Shown here: in pieces, positions 30,809-42,817 of the stretch | How positions within the stretch are numbered: the stretch's first letter is position 1 | Layout of the letters: every line of letters begins with the position of its first letter | NCBI RefSeq assembly: GCF_024199925.1 | Contig: NZ_JANADR010000001.1 | Span: 1,736,001 to 1,800,000, forward strand | Direction: 5' to 3' | DNA: 64,000 nucleotides | Origin: Bradyrhizobium sp. CCGUVB1N3 | GTDB taxonomy: Bacteria; Pseudomonadota; Alphaproteobacteria; Rhizobiales; Xanthobacteraceae | Translations under genes and position numbers: made by a program | Notes under the pieces: model-generated | What the model saw: the letters and a program-made list of their open reading frames with translations, nothing else | Database searches by the model: none | Told to the model about the DNA's origin: nothing

Positions 30809-31003
30809 TCATTCGGCCGCCAGCGAGGCTCCGGTTCGCTTCGCAAGGACGCGGCGAAAGTCCGCTGCCAGCTCGTCATAGTAGCGAGCAAGCTCCTCAT
30901 AGAAAGCCTTCCCAGCCTCGTCGCGCGCTTCCTGCGCTGCCTTCATGCAATGGGCGGCTTTGGACTCGTACCGTTCCAACTTCGTGCGAAGATCACTGAT
31001 CAC
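30809..31003 (-). CDS. small helical hypothetical protein (64 aa)
   Basis: A GTG start with a GGAG ribosome site 8-9 nt upstream gives VISDLRTKLERYESKAAHC and then EARDEAGKAFYEELARYYDE. The composition predicts a two-helix coiled-coil-like protein. Similar short proteins of unknown function are frequent in Bradyrhizobium. The longer upstream frame has no coding character. Confidence 0.65.
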   Translation of the reverse strand: MISDLRTKLERYESKAAHCMKAAQEARDEAGKAFYEELARYYDELAADFRRVLAKRTGASLAAE

Positions 31004-31362
31004 GGCGATACTCCACGCTGACGACAGGAGTTGGAACCGTGGTTCGGGCGGGGATCGAAAAGATGACCGAACGGAGGCAATTTTGGACCCGTCGGGGGCC
31101 CTTTCTGGGCGTCGGGTGCCTAGAGAAACGGGGATAAGGGGGGTGCCAACCGGTCGCGGCCGACTCGTCGCGCCATCAGCAAGCGAGCCCGGCAGGCAGA
31201 CAAGCAAGGTCCAGCGGCGACCGCATTGGCCCCCTCCTTTGCGCATTTACCGAAATTGCGTTGGCCCGCCGGCGCGCTGATGGACGTGACGTCAGTCACA
31301 AATGGGGCTTTTGTTAATGCCATGCTCCGAATAATCTATTCTTATTGCGTTTTGGGGCTGGA
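31004..31362. other. intergenic region upstream of the caspase-like gene
   Basis: No gene was recognised in these 359 bases. A near-palindrome, GTGAC-GTCA-GTCAC (31286-31299), lies about 65 bp upstream of the caspase-like start and could be a regulator site. A T/A-rich stretch (31322-31350) is a candidate promoter region. Confidence 0.4.
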
Positions 31363-33177
31363 ATGGGCGCGCTTCGGCTTTTTGTTTTGTTGGTTTTTGC
31401 GACCTGGCTTGGTTCTGGCTCAGCTCAGGCCGAGAAGCGTGTCGCCCTGGTGATCGGCAATTCCGCCTACAAGAGCGCCCCCAGGCTCACCAACCCGGTA
31501 AACGATGCCACCCTGGTCGGCGACATGTTCAAGAAGGCCGGGTTCGAGCTGGTCGATATCAAGCTCGATCTCAATGCCGCCGAGATGCGCAGGGCGCTGC
31601 GCGACTTTGGCGGCAAGGCTCGCGAGGCCGAGGTGGCGGTCGTCTACTACGCCGGTCACGGCATCGAGCTGGACGGAACGAATTACCTGATCCCAACGGA
31701 TGCGACCCTCGAGACGGACAGCGACGTCCTCGACGAGACGCTGCCGCTGGACCGTGCCCTGTTCGCGGTCGAACCGGCCAAGCAGCTCCGCCTCGTCATT
31801 CTGGATGCCTGCCGCGACAATCCCTTCTCCAAGACCATGAAGCGGACGATCGCCGCGCGCGCCATCGGGCGCGGCCTTGCCAAGGTCGAGCCCACGAGCC
31901 CGAATACCATGATCGCTTTCGCCGCGAAGGCGGGCTCGACCGCCTCGGACGGTGACTCCAAAAACAGCCCGTTTGCCGCAGCCCTCGTCGAGCGCCTGCC
32001 CTCGCCGGGTCTTGATCTGCGCAAGGCCTTCGGCTTCGTCCGCGACGACGTCCTCAAGAACACCGGCTACAAGCAGGAGCCTTATGTCTACGGCTCGCTC
32101 GGCGGCGATGACGTGCCGCTGGTCGCGGCAAAGCCGGTCGCAACAGGCCCACAGGCGAACCCTCAGGACGCAGTGCGCCGGGACTATGAGCTGGCGCTTC
32201 AGCTCGGCACCCGCGACGGCTGGACGGCGTTCCTCGGCCAATATCCCGACGGCTTCTATTCCAACCTGGCCAAGGGCCAATTGAACAAGATCGCGGCCGA
32301 AGAAACGCGCGCCGGCGCTGCCGAAAAGGCGCGGCAGGCCGAAGACGAGAAGGCGCGGCTCATCGCCGACCGGGCCAAGAAGGCCGAGCAGGAGAAGGCG
32401 GCTGCAGCGGCAAAGGCCGCCGAGGATGCTAAGCTCGCCGCAGAGAAGGCCAAACAGATCGAAGAAGCCAAGGCGACTGCCGCCGAGCAGCGACGGAGAG
32501 AGGCCGAGGCCGCCGTCGCCAAGGCGCTTGCTGACAAGCAGGCCGCTGAAAAGGCGCTCGCTGAAAAAACCGCAAATGACAAGGCTGCTGCCGAGCTCGC
32601 CGCCAAGCAAGTTGCGGCTGTCGCACCAACCTCATCGCAGCCGAGCCTGTCTCGGCAGGAGACCGCGAAGCTGGTGCAGTCCGAACTGCGGCGCGTCGGC
32701 TGTCTGGCAGCCGCTGCCGATGGCGACTGGAATGCATCATCGCAACGCTCGCTGACGCTGTTCAACAAGTATGCGGGAACGAAGTTCGACGCCAAGCTCG
32801 CGAGCTTCGATGCGTTCGACGCGATCAAAGCCAGGCAGGGACGGGTCTGCCCTCTCGTTTGCGACCACGGCTTCAAGGCGGATGGCGACGCCTGTGTGAA
32901 GATCACGTGCCGCGCCGGCTATCGCGTCAATGACGACAATGACTGCGAGAAGGTGCAGGACAAGAAGCCGGTCGCGACCCGCGAGGATACCAAGAAGCGC
33001 GATGCCGAGCGGAAGCAGATCGAAGCTGCACCCGCGAAGCCGTCTGCATCTGGTCAAATGATTTGTAACAATGCAGGCTGTCGGCCGCTAAGGCCCGGCT
33101 GTCGGGTTGCTACCCGGCCGTATGGACCTGGAGGCCAGGCCAATCCGGGAGGGGGACAAACGGAAGTGTGCGACTGA
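31363..33177 (+). CDS. secreted caspase-family (peptidase C14) protein with coiled coil and Cys-rich tail
   Basis: The protein has 604 residues. A signal peptide (to about SAQA, residue 23) precedes a caspase-like domain with the catalytic dyad in VVYYAGHGIEL (His99) and VILDACRDNPF (Cys150). Residues about 310-425 are an Ala/Lys/Glu-rich coiled coil (KARQAEDEKARL, AEKAKQIEEAK). Then comes a peptidoglycan-binding-like segment (LVQSELRRVGCLAAAADGDW). The cysteine-rich tail contains CPLVCDHGF, DACVKITCRAGY and CNNAGCRPLRPGC. Metacaspase-like proteins cleave after Arg/Lys or Asp; the target here is unknown. It is monocistronic. Confidence 0.9.
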   Translation: MGALRLFVLLVFATWLGSGSAQAEKRVALVIGNSAYKSAPRLTNPVNDATLVGDMFKKAGFELVDIKLDLNAAEMRRALRDFGGKAREAEVAVVYYAGHGIELDGTNYLIPTDATLETDSDVLDETLPLDRALFAVEPAKQLRLVILDACRDNPFSKTMKRTIAARAIGRGLAKVEPTSPNTMIAFAAKAGSTASDGDSKNSPFAAALVERLPSPGLDLRKAFGFVRDDVLKNTGYKQEPYVYGSLGGDDVPLVAAKPVATGPQANPQDAVRRDYELALQLGTRDGWTAFLGQYPDGFYSNLAKGQLNKIAAEETRAGAAEKARQAEDEKARLIADRAKKAEQEKAAAAAKAAEDAKLAAEKAKQIEEAKATAAEQRRREAEAAVAKALADKQAAEKALAEKTANDKAAAELAAKQVAAVAPTSSQPSLSRQETAKLVQSELRRVGCLAAAADGDWNASSQRSLTLFNKYAGTKFDAKLASFDAFDAIKARQGRVCPLVCDHGFKADGDACVKITCRAGYRVNDDNDCEKVQDKKPVATREDTKKRDAERKQIEAAPAKPSASGQMICNNAGCRPLRPGCRVATRPYGPGGQANPGGGQTEVCD

Positions 33178-33240
33178 GCCACGGTCGAGGCGCGAACATT
33201 CTGTTGCAGACCGGGCACTGTAGCTCGTCTCGACAGGCCC

Positions 33241-33314
33241 GCCTTCGCTCGCTTCGCGTCAATGATGTTCGGAGGCTGGCTCGCCCAGCCGTAGCTCGCG
33301 AAGCAAGCGAAGGC
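33241..33314. repeat. imperfect palindrome abutting the tRNA-Val 3' end
   Basis: The 18-nt arms GCCTTCGCTCGCTTCGCG (33241-33258) and CGCGAAGCAAGCGAAGGC (33297-33314) match at 17 of 18 positions. The right arm ends on the base next to the tRNA CCA. It may help terminate or process the tRNA transcript, or be one of the dispersed genomic palindromes. Confidence 0.7.
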
Positions 33315-33391
33315 TGGTGGGCGGTCACGGATTCGAACCGCGGACCCTCTCGGTGTAAACGAGATGCTCTAACCAGCTGAGCTAACCGCCC
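33315..33391 (-). tRNA. tRNA-Val (TAC)
   Basis: On the reverse strand the 77-nt cloverleaf has acceptor GGGCGGT paired with ACCGCCC, anticodon loop TTTACAC with anticodon TAC, T-loop GGTTCGAATCC and an encoded CCA (33315-33317). Confidence 0.97.
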
Positions 33392-33455
33392 CTGGCCGCC
33401 TCTTTAGCCCCAGGGCCCCCGGAGGGGCAAGGGGCGAACGTCAATGCATATCAGT

Positions 33456-33860
33456 TCAGTCTCTGGGCCGCCCCGGCAAGACCGGCACCGTGTCGATCCA
33501 CACCGCCGCCGATTGGCACCAGATCTGCCGGCTGGGCCGCAGGGCCTCGCGCTGGCGGATGCTGCCCCAGCGGATACCCCAATCGTCGGCCTCGGTGCCC
33601 TCGCCGCTGGTGAACAGCGGGGAGCCGCAGTCGCCACAAAAGTGCTGGAAGCGCATCCGGCCATTGTCGCCGCGCTTGCCATAGACCTTGGGCTTTCCGC
33701 CGGTCAGGCGGATGGTTTGGCCGGAGCAGATCGCGGTCACCCGAAAGGGAGAGCCGGTCAGCGCCTGGCAATCGGTGCAGTGGCACACCGAGACGGCCTC
33801 CGGATCGATCTCGGCCGCGTAGCTGACCCGGCCGCAATGGCATTGTCCGTCGATCTGCAT
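33456..33860 (-). CDS. GFA family (glutathione-dependent formaldehyde-activating-like) zinc protein
   Basis: This 134-residue protein starts MQIDGQCHCGRVSYAAE. The zinc-binding cysteines of the GFA/CENP-V fold are all visible: CHCG at residue 7, CHCTDCQ around 32, and HFCGDCGSPLF around 73. Members include S-(hydroxymethyl)glutathione synthase, but most are of unknown function. It lies downstream of the lon terminator with its own start. Confidence 0.93.
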   Translation of the reverse strand: MQIDGQCHCGRVSYAAEIDPEAVSVCHCTDCQALTGSPFRVTAICSGQTIRLTGGKPKVYGKRGDNGRMRFQHFCGDCGSPLFTSGEGTEADDWGIRWGSIRQREALRPSRQIWCQSAAVWIDTVPVLPGRPRD

Positions 33861-33877
33861 GCCGCGCTCCCAAAACA

Positions 33878-33903
33878 AGAACGGCGCCCGAGGGCGCCGT
33901 TCT
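33878..33903 (-). terminator. rho-independent terminator of lon
   Basis: A 12-bp stem, AGAACGGCGCCC (33878-33889) and GGGCGCCGTTCT (33892-33903), is followed on the minus strand by TTGTTTT. It lies 17 bp beyond the lon stop and just ahead of the GFA gene. Confidence 0.9.
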
Positions 33904-33920
33904 AATTTCCTTGGCAGGTC

Positions 33921-36344
<2,424 letters not shown>

Positions 36345-36664
36345 GGCCTTTTCCTTTTGCTTTGCCCCCTTGCACGCAGCCCGCTGTACCTAGCGCAACC
36401 GCCACAAGGTGCCGAGGTAATCCGCAAAGCCAGTAGGCCCTTAAGCTTGGACCGGCCTTGCCGGATCGAAATGAGGCGAATCTTGAAGAGATTTTCCTGC
36501 TCGCCGTCGACATTAGGTGGCTATCGACCCGGGGGGTGTCAAGTCATTGAAAAATGCGCGCCATTCGGCGCTTACGCACGCAGGACGAGCGACGCAACAC
36601 CGGCTGCGGATACACATTCCGCAGCCGTCAATTCGAGAGGTTCGAAGGCTCAGACCAGTGCCGT
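36345..36664. other. lon-clpX intergenic region with a perfect 10-bp stem-loop
   Basis: No gene was seen in these 320 bases. CGGCTGCGGA (36601-36610) and TCCGCAGCCG (36618-36627) form a perfect stem with a 7-nt loop downstream of clpX. No U-run follows, so it may stabilise the mRNA 3' end instead of terminating. The rest presumably holds the lon promoter; a heat-shock promoter could not be placed with confidence. Confidence 0.5.
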
Positions 36665-37936
36665 TCAGGCGCTGGCATTCTCGACCGCACGATCGGAGCG
36701 ATCGGCGTAGATGTAGAGCGGACGCGCTGTGCCTTCCACGACCTCGCGGGAGATCACGACCTCTTCCACACCTTCCAGGCCCGGCAGATCGAACATGGTC
36801 TCGAGCAGGATCGCCTCGAGGATCGAGCGCAGTCCGCGCGCGCCGGTCTTGCGTTCGATCGCCTTGCGGGCGACCGCGCCAAGCGCCTCGTCGGCGAAGG
36901 TCAGCTCGATGTTCTCCATCTCGAACAGGCGCTGATACTGCTTGACCAGCGCATTCTTCGGGTCGGTCAGGATCTTCTTCAGCGAGGTCTCGTCGAGATC
37001 CTCGAGCGTCGCAACGACCGGCAGACGGCCGACGAACTCAGGGATGAGGCCGTACTTCAGCAGATCCTCGGGCTCGACGTGGCGGAAGATCTCGCCGGTG
37101 CGGCGGTCTTCCGGTGCCATCACCGAGGCACCGAAGCCGATCGAGGTCGAACGGCCGCGCGCCGAGATGATCTTCTCGAGGCCCGAGAAGGCGCCGCCGC
37201 AGATGAACAGGATGTTGGTCGTGTCCACCTGCAGGAACTCCTGCTGCGGATGCTTGCGGCCGCCCTGCGGCGGGACCGAAGCCACCGTGCCTTCCATGAT
37301 CTTCAGCAGGGCCTGCTGCACGCCCTCGCCCGACACGTCGCGGGTGATCGACGGGTTGTCGGACTTGCGGCTGATCTTGTCGATCTCGTCGATGTAGACG
37401 ATGCCGCGCTGCGCGCGCTCGACGTTGTAGTCGGCGGCCTGGAGCAGCTTCAGGATGATGTTCTCGACGTCCTCGCCGACATAGCCGGCTTCGGTCAGCG
37501 TCGTCGCGTCGGCCATGGTGAAGGGCACGTCCAGGATGCGGGCGAGCGTCTGCGCGAGCAGCGTCTTGCCCGAGCCGGTCGGACCGATCAGCAGGATGTT
37601 CGACTTCGCGAGCTCGACGTCGTTGTGCTTGGTCTGGTGGTTGAGGCGCTTGTAGTGATTGTGCACCGCGACCGAGAGAACCTTCTTCGCATGGCTCTGG
37701 CCGATCACGTAGTCGTCCAGCACCTTGCAGATTTCCTTCGGCGTCGGAATTCCGTCGCGCGACTTCACCAGCGAGGACTTGTTCTCCTCACGGATGATGT
37801 CCATGCAGAGCTCGACACACTCGTCGCAGATGAAGACCGTGGGACCCGCGATCAGTTTGCGGACTTCGTGCTGGCTCTTGCCGCAGAACGAGCAATATAG
37901 CGTGTTCTTGGAGTCGCTCGTGCCGACCTTACTCAT
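36665..37936 (-). CDS. clpX: ATP-dependent Clp protease ATP-binding subunit ClpX
   Basis: This 423-residue AAA+ unfoldase delivers substrates to ClpP. The N-terminal zinc domain has CSFCGKSQ and [10 protein letters not shown] (four Cys). Walker A is [15 protein letters not shown] and Walker B is [10 protein letters not shown]. The GFGASV-type segment and the C-terminal sensor region are present. In alphaproteobacteria ClpXP also controls the cell cycle and stress regulators. It is 447 bp downstream of clpP and has its own upstream region. Confidence 0.98.
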   Translation of the reverse strand: MSKVGTSDSKNTLYCSFCGKSQHEVRKLIAGPTVFICDECVELCMDIIREENKSSLVKSRDGIPTPKEICKVLDDYVIGQSHAKKVLSVAVHNHYKRLNHQTKHNDVELAKSNILLIGPTGSGKTLLAQTLARILDVPFTMADATTLTEAGYVGEDVENIILKLLQAADYNVERAQRGIVYIDEIDKISRKSDNPSITRDVSGEGVQQALLKIMEGTVASVPPQGGRKHPQQEFLQVDTTNILFICGGAFSGLEKIISARGRSTSIGFGASVMAPEDRRTGEIFRHVEPEDLLKYGLIPEFVGRLPVVATLEDLDETSLKKILTDPKNALVKQYQRLFEMENIELTFADEALGAVARKAIERKTGARGLRSILEAILLETMFDLPGLEGVEEVVISREVVEGTARPLYIYADRSDRAVENASA

Positions 37937-38383
37937 TCATATCTCCGTCCGCGGTTCGATCCCGTCCGCTCGATCGCTCCATTCCGGCACGACAGCCGGA
38001 TAGAGTTCAAATAGAGCAAATTCCGTACCAAAAAAGACCCTACGCGTTACATCCCGTGCGAATCACGGTCACTCGATTCTCCCGCGATCTTAGCCGATCA
38101 ATCGTAGCCAACCATGCTGTCACCCGACTATCAAGAATTCGCTAATCGGGGGGGCGCCGGCTACCCGTGACAATACCGTGATTTCACGTCTTGGCACGGA
38201 AGAACTGATCGAAATCACCCGGGCGTTGCTGGATTACCACGAAAGAACCAGCACGAAAGCGGAACTTTCCGCCTGTCGCGAGGCGCAAGGCTGCTTTTTG
38301 CGCCGCACGACGCGCCATTAACGTGAAGGCCGCCCTGACGATCCCAGGTAATCCCAGGGATCGCCGTTACCATATCGGTAGTG
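37937..38383. other. clpP-clpX intergenic region
   Basis: This 447-bp gap separates clpP from clpX and should contain the clpX promoter. A modest stem, CGATCCC (38339-38345) and GGGATCG (38357-38363), follows the clpP stop. A possible 47-codon plus-strand frame at 38178-38321 is listed separately. Nothing else was recognised. Confidence 0.45.
38178..38321 (+). CDS. possible small ORF (47 aa), doubtful
   Basis: A GTG-initiated frame reads ISRLGTEELIEITRALLDYH and continues to FLRRTTRH. It has an amphipathic helical start and a basic C-terminus. No ribosome site stands before the GTG and no relative was recognised, so it may be chance. It is antisense to the likely clpX leader or the clpP 3' region. 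Confidence 0.2.
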   Translation: MISRLGTEELIEITRALLDYHERTSTKAELSACREAQGCFLRRTTRH

Positions 38384-39019
38384 CTACGGGGCTTTCGACG
38401 CTGCCGGCTCCTCGGCGCGCTTGTCGATCACCTTGTCGACAAGGCCAAATTCCTTGGCGTCGTTTGCCGTGAGGAACTTGTCGCGCTCCAGCGCATCCTC
38501 GATCGACTTGTAGGTCTGACCGGTGTGCTTGACGTAGATCTCGTTGAGCCGCTTCTTCAGGTTCAGGATTTCCTGGGCGTGCAGCATGATGTCGGTGGCC
38601 TGGCCCTGGAAGCCGCCGGAAGGCTGGTGCACCATGATGCGCGCGTTCGGCAGCGAGAAGCGCATGTCCTTCTCGCCGGCGGCGAGCAGCAGCGAGCCCA
38701 TCGAGGCCGCCTGTCCCGTGCAGAGCGTGGAGACCGGCGGGCGGATGAACTGCATGGTGTCGTAGATCGCAAGGCCCGACGTCACCACGCCGCCCGGCGA
38801 GTTGATGTACATCGAGATTTCCTTCTTCGGATTCTCGGCTTCGAGGAACAGAAGCTGTGCGACGACCAGCGTCGACATGCCGTCCTCAACCGGTCCGGTC
38901 ACGAAGATGATGCGCTCTTTCAACAGGCGCGAGAAGATGTCGTAGGCGCGCTCGCCACGGTTGGTCTGCTCGACCACCATGGGCACGAGGTTCATGTAGG
39001 TTTCAACCGGATCGCGCAT
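38384..39019 (-). CDS. clpP: ATP-dependent Clp protease proteolytic subunit ClpP
   Basis: This 211-residue serine peptidase forms the double-heptamer chamber of ClpXP/ClpAP. The catalytic triad is Ser106 in [12 protein letters not shown], His131 in [11 protein letters not shown] and Asp180 in [11 protein letters not shown]. The start [18 protein letters not shown] fits the short N-terminal propeptide of rhizobial ClpP. AGGTGAC sits directly before the ATG. It lies between tig and clpX. Confidence 0.98.
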   Translation of the reverse strand: MRDPVETYMNLVPMVVEQTNRGERAYDIFSRLLKERIIFVTGPVEDGMSTLVVAQLLFLEAENPKKEISMYINSPGGVVTSGLAIYDTMQFIRPPVSTLCTGQAASMGSLLLAAGEKDMRFSLPNARIMVHQPSGGFQGQATDIMLHAQEILNLKKRLNEIYVKHTGQTYKSIEDALERDKFLTANDAKEFGLVDKVIDKRAEEPAASKAP

Positions 39020-39288
39020 GAGTCACCTAGGTTTTTAGAGGCGGACATCCTCGCGGCAAGACAGTCTTGGCTGGAATTGCCGAGCGCGGATGGACGTCCC
39101 GTGATGCAGGACTTGGTAGGCCGTTACGACAGATATAGCCCAATTGGCTCCAGACAAGGCCGGAGCGAATTAAGGCTTAATCGGACAAAACAGTTGAATC
39201 TGATTCGCGGAAACAGGCCCAGCCGGCCACCTGGCTAGCGCGCCCGCTTCCGCTGATCATCCTTAACAGAACGCTTTCTTTCGAAGCC

Positions 39289-40650
39289 TTACGCAGCGGT
39301 CTTGTCCGCCTCGTCATCCTTGTAGAGCTCCTCGCGCGAGACCTTCTTCTCGGTCACGTTGGCGAGCTCGAGGATGAAGTCGACGACCTTGTCCTCATAG
39401 ATCGGTGCGCGAAGCTGGGCCAGCGCGTTGGCATTGTTGCGGTAATAGTCCCATACTTCCTTCTCGCGGCCCGGCACCTGGCGCGCGCGCTCGATCACTG
39501 CGCGACCCACCTCATCATCGGTCACGGTGATCTTGTTCTTCTCGCCGATCTCCGACAGCACGAGACCGAGGCGCACGCGGCGGTCGGCGATCTTGCGATA
39601 CTCTTCGTTGGCCTTCTCCTCAGTGGTGTCCTCATCGGCGAAGGTCTTGCCGGCGGAGTCCATCTCGGCCTTGACCGAATTCCACATCAGATTGAACTCC
39701 TCGTCGACGAGCGAGGGCGGCGCATCGAAGCGATGGGCCTCGTCGAGACGATCGAGCAGCGCGCGCTTGACGCGCTGGCGCGTCGCGGTGGCGAACTCGG
39801 CGACGAGCCGCTCGCGCGCGGCTTCCTTCAGTTTGTCCAGTGATTCAAGGCCGAGCGACTTGGCGAACTCGTCGTCGATCTTGGTGTCCTGCGCCGCCTC
39901 GATCAGCGTTGCGGTGGTCTCGAACTCGGCGTCTTTGCCGGCGAGCTTCTCGCTCATATAGTTCTTCGGGAACGACGCCTTCACCGTACGGGTCTCGCCC
40001 GCACCGATGCCGATGAGCTGATCCTCGAAGCCGGGAATGAAGGTGTTGGAGCCGATCTGGACTTGGATGCCCTCGCCGGTACCGCCCTCGAAGGCTTCGC
40101 CGTTGATGGTGCCCTTGAAGCTGACGGTGACGCGATCGCCGGAGGCCGCCTTGGCGCCCTCGCCCTTGTCGCTGTAGCTGCGGTTGTTGTCGGCGATACG
40201 CTTGATGGCTTCGTCGACCTCGACGTCGGTCACGTCGGCGACCGGCTTCTCGACCTGGAAGCTCTTGAAGTCGGCGAGCTGGATCGGCGGCACCACTTCG
40301 ATCGCGACCGTATAGGTCAGGTCGGACTTGCCCGAGAGCAATTCCTCGACCTCTTTCTGCTCGGTCGGCATGGTGATCTTCGGCTCGGTCGCAAGGCGGA
40401 AGCCGCGCTCCTGGAAGATCTGCGTGTTGGTGTCGCGAATGGTCTGGTCGATGGTCTCGGCCATCACCGAACGGCCATAGACCTTCTTCAGGTGAGCAAC
40501 CGGCACCTTGCCGGGACGGAAGCCGTTGAGGCGCACCTTGTCCTTGAGGTCGACGAGCTTGGCGTCGGCCTTGGCATCGAGATCAGACGCGGCAACGCTG
40601 ATCTTGAACTCGTGCTTCAATCCTTCCGAGAGGGTCTCTGTGACCTGCAT
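39289..40650 (-). CDS. tig: trigger factor (ribosome-associated chaperone, PPIase)
   Basis: This 453-residue chaperone binds the ribosome exit tunnel. The N-terminal ribosome-binding signature is [16 protein letters not shown], in NGFRPGKVP form. The FKBP-type PPIase domain holds [20 protein letters not shown], and the C-terminal arms follow ([20 protein letters not shown]). The start is at ATG 40650; a codon three residues upstream is an alternative. It heads the tig-clpP-clpX-lon group and is separated from clpP by 269 bp. Confidence 0.97.
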   Translation of the reverse strand: MQVTETLSEGLKHEFKISVAASDLDAKADAKLVDLKDKVRLNGFRPGKVPVAHLKKVYGRSVMAETIDQTIRDTNTQIFQERGFRLATEPKITMPTEQKEVEELLSGKSDLTYTVAIEVVPPIQLADFKSFQVEKPVADVTDVEVDEAIKRIADNNRSYSDKGEGAKAASGDRVTVSFKGTINGEAFEGGTGEGIQVQIGSNTFIPGFEDQLIGIGAGETRTVKASFPKNYMSEKLAGKDAEFETTATLIEAAQDTKIDDEFAKSLGLESLDKLKEAARERLVAEFATATRQRVKRALLDRLDEAHRFDAPPSLVDEEFNLMWNSVKAEMDSAGKTFADEDTTEEKANEEYRKIADRRVRLGLVLSEIGEKNKITVTDDEVGRAVIERARQVPGREKEVWDYYRNNANALAQLRAPIYEDKVVDFILELANVTEKKVSREELYKDDEADKTAA

Positions 40651-40829
40651 GGCGTCCAATCTTCTTCTCGCTTCGTCACGGCGCTTGCCGCCGCGACATT
40701 TGTCATCAATCGATCCGGCGCGCGGGCAAAACGCCTTTGCGCCGGTGGTTCATCGGACCTACCTCCACGGGACAAAACGTCCATGAGGAACGAGGTCCTT
40801 CAGTAATCCGTGCAAACGCTGAAAGCGCT

Positions 40830-40914
40830 TGGTGCGGGCGGAGGGACTCGAACCCCCACAACTTTCGTCACTGGAACCTAAATCCAGCGCGTCTACCAGT
40901 TCCGCCACGCCCGC
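40830..40914 (-). tRNA. tRNA-Leu (TAG)
   Basis: The reverse strand gives an 85-nt class II tRNA: acceptor GCGGGCG, D-arm GGCGGAACTGGTAGACGC, anticodon stem CTGGA/TCCAG with loop TTTAGGT (anticodon TAG), a long variable arm, T-loop GGTTCGAGTCC and an encoded CCA (40830-40832). Confidence 0.96.
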
Positions 40915-41069
40915 GTGAAGTTGCATCAAGACCGGCCGCGATGCCGCGGGCGGCCGGGCTTATAGCATGTGCCCGCCTGTCCGCAGCAAAAAAATGGCCG
41001 TGTGGACGCCCTCTTCAGATAGGCGCGGCGGCTGGACTTATCCAGCGCGGCGTGGTCCGCATCGCCCTT

Positions 41070-42374
41070 ATGACGAAGCGATTTTTTGTCCCGACCCGAC
41101 GAGAGGTTTTGGCCGGCCTGGCGGCCTCGGCGGCGGGCCTGGCCGGGGGCGGGGCGGCGCCGTCGGCAGCCGCGCGGCTCGCCCTCCAGGCGCGGCCTGC
41201 GACCCTGGCTCTGAGGCCGGGACAGCCGGCTACACCAATCTGGGAGCTGGCGGCGCCACGTGCTGCGGGTGGTGTCCGTCTCAAGCGCGGCGACCGCTGC
41301 GAAGTGACTTTGCGGAACGACCTGCCCGTGCCAGTCACACCGGTCTGGTACGGCCTCGATGGCGCGGCGGCTGCCGAGCCGCTGCTGGGCGGCGCAGCCG
41401 TGGCCCCGGGAACGACAACAACATCAATCATTTCAATGCCTCACGCCGGGACCCTGCTGGCTGACCTCAGCCTGCTTGAGGAGGGCCTGAAGCAGCCCAC
41501 GCGGCCGCTCCCGATCATCATCGAGGAAACCGACCGCGTCGCCGTGGATCGTGATGAGGTGCTGTTGATTGAGGAATGGCGCCTGCGGCCGGATGGGGCT
41601 GCAATCGTCGCAGGCACCGACCCCAGAGAGACAACAATCCTCTATACCCTCAACGGGCGGACTTCATTCGAGCTCTCAGCCTCCGGCAATCAGCGGCTGC
41701 GGCTGCGCTTTATCAACGGCTCCCAACGTACTGTCCTGGCGATCAAATTGGAAAACCACGACGTCCGCGTGATGGCCATGGACGGACAGCCTGCCGAGCC
41801 CTTCCCGGCTCGCAACGGTGCTCTGGTGCTCGCCCCCGGCGCGCGCGTAGACGCATTTGTGGATACGGCCACATCGGCCTCATTCCTGCTGCATGACGGC
41901 AAGGAAGCGCGCCAGATCGGGACCCTCGCGATCACCGGCAGGTTCGAGCGAGGCGCGCCGTTGCTGCCGCCACCGCCGCTCCCCTCGAATGACCTTCCCG
42001 TCCAGCTCGATCTGAAGGGCGCCCTCCGGTTCGATGTCGCGCTCGGCGCCCCTGACGCCGGTTGGACCCGCCCTGCAAGCTTCTCCGCCTCCTCCGCCCC
42101 CGCCTTTCGGGCCAAGGCCGGTCGCACCGTCGTGCTGGCCTTGAAGAACTCCGGGCCAGTCACCACCGCCTTCCACCTGCATGGCCATCATTTCCGCCTG
42201 CTCGACCGACTCGACGACGGCTGGAAACCGTACTGGCTCGACACGCTCGCGATCGAGCCGGGCCAAACCCAGCGCATCGCGTTCGCGGCGAACTACCCTG
42301 GACGCTGGCTGGTCGAGTCTGTCGCGACCGACTGGGCCGCGCCACGGCTCGTCCGCTGGTACGCGGTGGAGTGA
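41070..42374 (+). CDS. multicopper-oxidase-fold protein (Tat-exported) lacking most copper ligands
   Basis: This 434-residue protein has a twin-arginine signal (TRREVLAGLAASAAGLAGG). Three cupredoxin domains are recognisable (RLKRGDRCEVTLRNDLPVPV, NGRTSFELSASGNQRLRLRF, FRAKAGRTVVLALKNSGPVT). Of the four copper motifs only HLHGHHF is kept. The first HWHG position reads VWYGLDG, the second reads PHAGTLL, and the final HCH motif is replaced by WLVESVATDW. It probably cannot act as an oxidase and may be a structural protein comparable to SufI/FtsP, or bind at most one copper. Confidence 0.85.
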   Translation: MTKRFFVPTRREVLAGLAASAAGLAGGGAAPSAAARLALQARPATLALRPGQPATPIWELAAPRAAGGVRLKRGDRCEVTLRNDLPVPVTPVWYGLDGAAAAEPLLGGAAVAPGTTTTSIISMPHAGTLLADLSLLEEGLKQPTRPLPIIIEETDRVAVDRDEVLLIEEWRLRPDGAAIVAGTDPRETTILYTLNGRTSFELSASGNQRLRLRFINGSQRTVLAIKLENHDVRVMAMDGQPAEPFPARNGALVLAPGARVDAFVDTATSASFLLHDGKEARQIGTLAITGRFERGAPLLPPPPLPSNDLPVQLDLKGALRFDVALGAPDAGWTRPASFSASSAPAFRAKAGRTVVLALKNSGPVTTAFHLHGHHFRLLDRLDDGWKPYWLDTLAIEPGQTQRIAFAANYPGRWLVESVATDWAAPRLVRWYAVE

Positions 42375-42379
42375 ATGCC

Positions 42380-42817
42380 CTACCGGCGTCTCCAGACGTA
42401 GCGAGCGTCCGGCTCCTTCTCCTCGTTCCCCGTCCCGTCGGTCTCCTCGACCAGCTCGAATCCGCGGGACTCGTAGAAGCGTCGTGCCCGAACGTTGCGC
42501 TGGAAGGTCCAGAGCTGCAGGTGGTCGAAGGCGTTCTTGGCGACGTCAAGGAGTTCGGTGCCGACACCGCGATCTTGCGCGTTGGGCAGCACATAGAGTT
42601 GTTCGATCCAGCCGTCGCGGAAAGCGATGATCCCGCCCAACGCGTCGCCGTCAAAGCGTCCCCACAGGCGGCACGTAACGAAGAGCCGCTCGCGATAGAA
42701 CCAGCGGTCCTCCTCGGGCGTGTGCAGCCCGACCAGCCACGGCAGCGCATGGTCGAAGGCGATGCGGTGGACCCGCGCGGCCGCGTCCATGTCGGCCAGC
42801 GCGAGCTGCTTGAGCAC
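42380..42817 (-). CDS. GNAT family N-acetyltransferase
   Basis: This 145-residue acetyltransferase has the acetyl-CoA motif VLPNAQDRGVGTELLDVAKN, in which RGVGTEL contacts the pyrophosphate. Motif B is LQLWTFQRNVRARRFYESRGFEL. The GTG start at 42817 overlaps the stop of the upstream repair gene by one base (TAGTG), so the two are translationally coupled. The substrate is unknown. Confidence 0.9.
   Translation of the reverse strand: MLKQLALADMDAAARVHRIAFDHALPWLVGLHTPEEDRWFYRERLFVTCRLWGRFDGDALGGIIAFRDGWIEQLYVLPNAQDRGVGTELLDVAKNAFDHLQLWTFQRNVRARRFYESRGFELVEETDGTGNEEKEPDARYVWRRR

Noticed and set aside
40737..41069. Upstream extension of the multicopper-oxidase-fold protein
   Set aside because: It translates the tRNA-Leu gene; the Tat signal begins at 41070.
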